From Rhodanobacteraceae bacterium (GTDB lineage: Bacteria > Pseudomonadota > Gammaproteobacteria > Xanthomonadales > Rhodanobacteraceae): a DNA stretch of 7,539 bases. Position 1 is the stretch's first letter. The number at the start of each line of letters is the position of its first letter. The stretch spans positions 1-7,539 of the forward strand of contig JAICHS010000104.1 in the NCBI GenBank assembly GCA_025924775.1. Direction: 5' to 3'. A program made the position numbers and the translations under genes. This document shows positions 5,853 through 7,539 of the stretch, piece by piece. A model generated the notes under the pieces. That model did not search any database. It saw only the letters and a program-made list of their open reading frames with translations, and was not told where the DNA came from.

Positions 5853-6958
5853 GCCGGCACCTCCGACCCCGCGATCACCGGCGCACCGGCGGCGGTCCGG
5901 ATTCCGCGCAACACGTCGAGGACGCGGTCGTTCTCTGCGGGCGTTCCCACCGTAATGCGAAGGGCATCGTGCAGCCCGGGGTAACGCCGCACGTCGCGCA
6001 CCACCACGCCCGCGCGCAGCAAGGCGGCGTGCACGCGCCCCGCGTCGCGGAACCGCACGGTCACGAAATTCGCCTGCGACGGCAGCACCGCATGCGCGCC
6101 CCCGAGCCCGGCCAGCGCGGCGCCGAGCCGCGCGCGTTCCTCGCGGATCGCCGCGACGCGCACGCGCATTTCGCGTTCGCCCTCGGCGGACACGGCCTTG
6201 AGCGCGGCATCGACGGAAGGTGTCGGCAACGGGTACGGGGACATCAGCTTGCGCAGCAAAGCCACCACGCGCGCGTCCGCCAGCAGCGCGCCCACCCGCG
6301 CGCCCGCGAGTGCCCAGGCCTTCGACAGGGTGCGCAGCACGACCAGGTTCCCAAGCTCGCCCACGCAGTCCGCGACGCTGCCGGTTCCGGCCCCCGCTTC
6401 CACGAATTCCACGTAGGCTTCATCCACCACCAGCAGCGCACGCCCGTTCAGTCCGTCCGCCAGACGAAGGATTTCCGCGCGCGGTACACCCCTGCCGGAA
6501 GGATTGTTCGGCGCGCACACGAATATCAGCTTCACGGCCCGGGTGACGGCGCGCAGCACGGCATCGACATCGAGCGTGAAGTCGTCGCGCAACGGCGCCT
6601 CGACCAGGCCCGCGCCCTGCACCCGCGCGCACAAGGCGTACATCCCGAACGTGGGCGGGGAAACCAGCACGGCGTCCTCGCCGGCACGACAGAACGCGCG
6701 CACCAGCAGGTCGATGCCCTCGTCGCTACCGCGTCCCACCAGCAGTGAGTCGCTGGCGACGCCGTACAACGCGGCCAGTCGCCGGACCAGCTCCGGTGGC
6801 TGCGGGTCGGGATAGCGGTTCCAGCCACCGCCGCCAACGGGTGGCCACGGCGACTCGTTGGCGTTGAGGAGAATGGACCCTCCACGCGCTTCCATGCGCG
6901 CAGAGGAATACGGTTCCAGACTCCGGAGCTCCGGCCGCGCGAGTGCGAGCGGATTCAT
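5849..6958 (-). CDS. hisC: Histidinol-phosphate aminotransferase HisC
   Basis: The 369-residue PLP-dependent fold-type I aminotransferase interconverts imidazole acetol phosphate and histidinol phosphate with glutamate as amino donor. Family marks in order are: LNANESPWPP (31-40), RYPDPQP (48-54) with the phosphate-contacting Tyr49, GRGSDEGID (75-83), APNNPSG (149-155) for the PLP ring, VVDEAYVEF (177-185) with Asp179 and Tyr182, and RTLSKAWALAGARVG (209-223) containing the Schiff-base Lys213 and Arg221. ANFVTVR (296-302) and DALRITVGTP (331-340), with Arg334 for the substrate carboxylate, close the protein. Length agrees with proteobacterial HisC. The start at ATG 6958 overlaps the hisD stop by ATGA. 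The frame is open for 156 further codons upstream, but that part is antisense-style Arg/Gly/Ala-rich sequence within hisD and is not HisC. Confidence 0.97.
   Translation of the reverse strand: MNPLALARPELRSLEPYSSARMEARGGSILLNANESPWPPVGGGGWNRYPDPQPPELVRRLAALYGVASDSLLVGRGSDEGIDLLVRAFCRAGEDAVLVSPPTFGMYALCARVQGAGLVEAPLRDDFTLDVDAVLRAVTRAVKLIFVCAPNNPSGRGVPRAEILRLADGLNGRALLVVDEAYVEFVEAGAGTGSVADCVGELGNLVVLRTLSKAWALAGARVGALLADARVVALLRKLMSPYPLPTPSVDAALKAVSAEGEREMRVRVAAIREERARLGAALAGLGGAHAVLPSQANFVTVRFRDAGRVHAALLRAGVVVRDVRRYPGLHDALRITVGTPAENDRVLDVLRGIRTAAGAPVIAGSEVPA
5859..5864 (-). promoter_or_regulatory. Strong Shine-Dalgarno sequence for hisB
   Basis: Read on the minus strand the bases are GGAGGT, six bases before the hisB ATG (A at 5852), an ideal spacing. 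It lies inside the last codons of hisC. It is the best match to a Shine-Dalgarno sequence that I see at any junction in the window; the others are weak, so hisB may be translated more independently of its upstream neighbour than the other distal his genes. The sequence and spacing are seen directly; the effect on expression is inference. Confidence 0.7.
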
Positions 6959-7539
6959 GCGGCGACCGATCCCGCGCGAGTTTTCGTCGCAAGCGCATCC
7001 AGCGACGCCAGCCGCAAGCTGACGGCGCGGCTGTGTGCCTCCAGCTGTTCCGCGCGTGCCAGCGTAGCTGCGCACGGTCCGACCGCGCGCAACCCTTCGG
7101 GCGTGCAGGTCTGCACGGTGATCTGTTTCTGGAAACTCGCGACCGACAGGCCGCTGCAGCTGCGGGCCCAGCCGTAGGTCGGCAACACGTGGTTGCTGCC
7201 GCTGCAGTAGTCGCCCAGCGACTCCGGTGCCCATGGCCCCAGGAACACTGAGCCGGCAGACTCGACGGCATCCAGCCAGCGACGCGGTTCCCGCACCTGC
7301 ACGATCAGGTGCTCGGGCGCGTAGCGGTTGCTTACCTCCAACGCCTCCGCGATCGACCCGACCTGGATCAGCCGGCTGTGCGCAAGCGCCTGGCGCGCGA
7401 TTGCCGCGCGCGGCAGCGCGGCGCACTGCGACTCGACCTCGCGGTCGACCGCATCCAGCAACGACCCGGAATCGCTGATCAGCAACACCTGCGAATCGGG
7501 GCCGTGCTCCGCCTGCGAAAGCAGGTCGGCGGCGACAAA
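6955..7539 (-). CDS. hisD: Histidinol dehydrogenase HisD (C-terminal part, truncated by window edge)
   Basis: The visible 194 residues are the C-terminal part of a protein that is usually about 430 residues long. HisD oxidises histidinol to histidine in two NAD-dependent steps. The first complete codons read FVAADLLSQAEHGPDSQ, a standard HisD segment. The catalytic Glu-His pair lies in YAPEHLIVQ (visible residues 73-81). AGSVFLGPWAPESLGDY (95-111) leads into the zinc-site region with the Asp of GDYCSGSNHVLPTYG (109-123). ASFQKQITVQ (134-143) and AEQLEAHSRAV (163-173), with the zinc-ligand His, follow. The gene is intact up to the right edge and continues beyond it. It is the upstream neighbour of hisC and ends in the ATGA overlap at 6955-6958. 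The 5' part, hisG and the operon control region are outside the window. Confidence 0.96.
   Translation of the reverse strand, partial: FVAADLLSQAEHGPDSQVLLISDSGSLLDAVDREVESQCAALPRAAIARQALAHSRLIQVGSIAEALEVSNRYAPEHLIVQVREPRRWLDAVESAGSVFLGPWAPESLGDYCSGSNHVLPTYGWARSCSGLSVASFQKQITVQTCTPEGLRAVGPCAATLARAEQLEAHSRAVSLRLASLDALATKTRAGSVAA

Noticed and set aside
4698..5984. 428-residue open frame on the plus strand opposite hisB and the start of the hisH region
   Set aside because: It is fully antisense to hisB/hisH/hisC, which have complete family motifs. The translation is an Arg/Ala/Val/Gln-rich mix with no recognisable motif, as expected from the opposite frame of GC-rich genes with few stop codons.
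6959..7426. N-terminal extension of the hisC frame into hisD
   Set aside because: The extra 156 codons are an off-frame reading of hisD. HisC begins at ATG 6958, with the ATGA overlap and normal family length.
1..7539. Search for a mobile element, CRISPR array, phage defence or other accessory system
   Set aside because: The window is filled by two ordinary metabolic operons. There are no transposase, integrase or repeat arrays, no inverted-repeat boundaries, and no shift in composition visible by eye.

Overview
This is a GC-rich, completely coding stretch of a gammaproteobacterial chromosome. It most likely comes from the Xanthomonadales (Lysobacteraceae or Rhodanobacteraceae type). The assignment is inference from three things: strong G/C preference at third codon positions, the fusion of both HisB (phosphatase-dehydratase) and HisI-HisE, and HisH/HisB sequence variants that I recall from Xanthomonas-type proteins. 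No database search was possible.

Plus strand, 1-2061: the end of an operon. The last 26 codons of an unidentified gene run into a GTG-started sugar nucleotidyltransferase (80-976), which runs into a NahK-like N-acetylhexosamine 1-kinase (973-2061). The kinase would phosphorylate a free amino sugar at C1 and the nucleotidyltransferase would activate the product, so the pair looks like an amino-sugar salvage module. Sugar and nucleotide specificity are inferred.

Minus strand, 7539 down to 2053: the distal part of a histidine biosynthesis operon in the order hisD (3' part only), hisC, hisB, hisH, hisA, hisF, hisIE. hisG, the start of hisD and any promoter or leader attenuator lie beyond the right edge. 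HisIE performs steps 2 and 3 (HisE the second, HisI the third), HisA isomerises the intermediate, HisH-HisF form imidazole glycerol phosphate and AICAR, HisB dehydrates and later dephosphorylates, HisC transaminates and HisD oxidises to histidine.

Every gene boundary overlaps. The co-directional junctions are seven 4-base ATGA/GTGA overlaps and one 7-base overlap. The two operons converge with a 9-base tail-to-tail overlap. There is no intergenic base, so there is no room for a separate terminator, promoter or RNA gene between genes, and I see no mobile element, CRISPR array, tRNA or rRNA. I find no undescribed system. The points worth a second look are the HisB phosphatase domain that has lost its zinc-loop ligands, the kinase/nucleotidyltransferase pair, and the convergent overlap.
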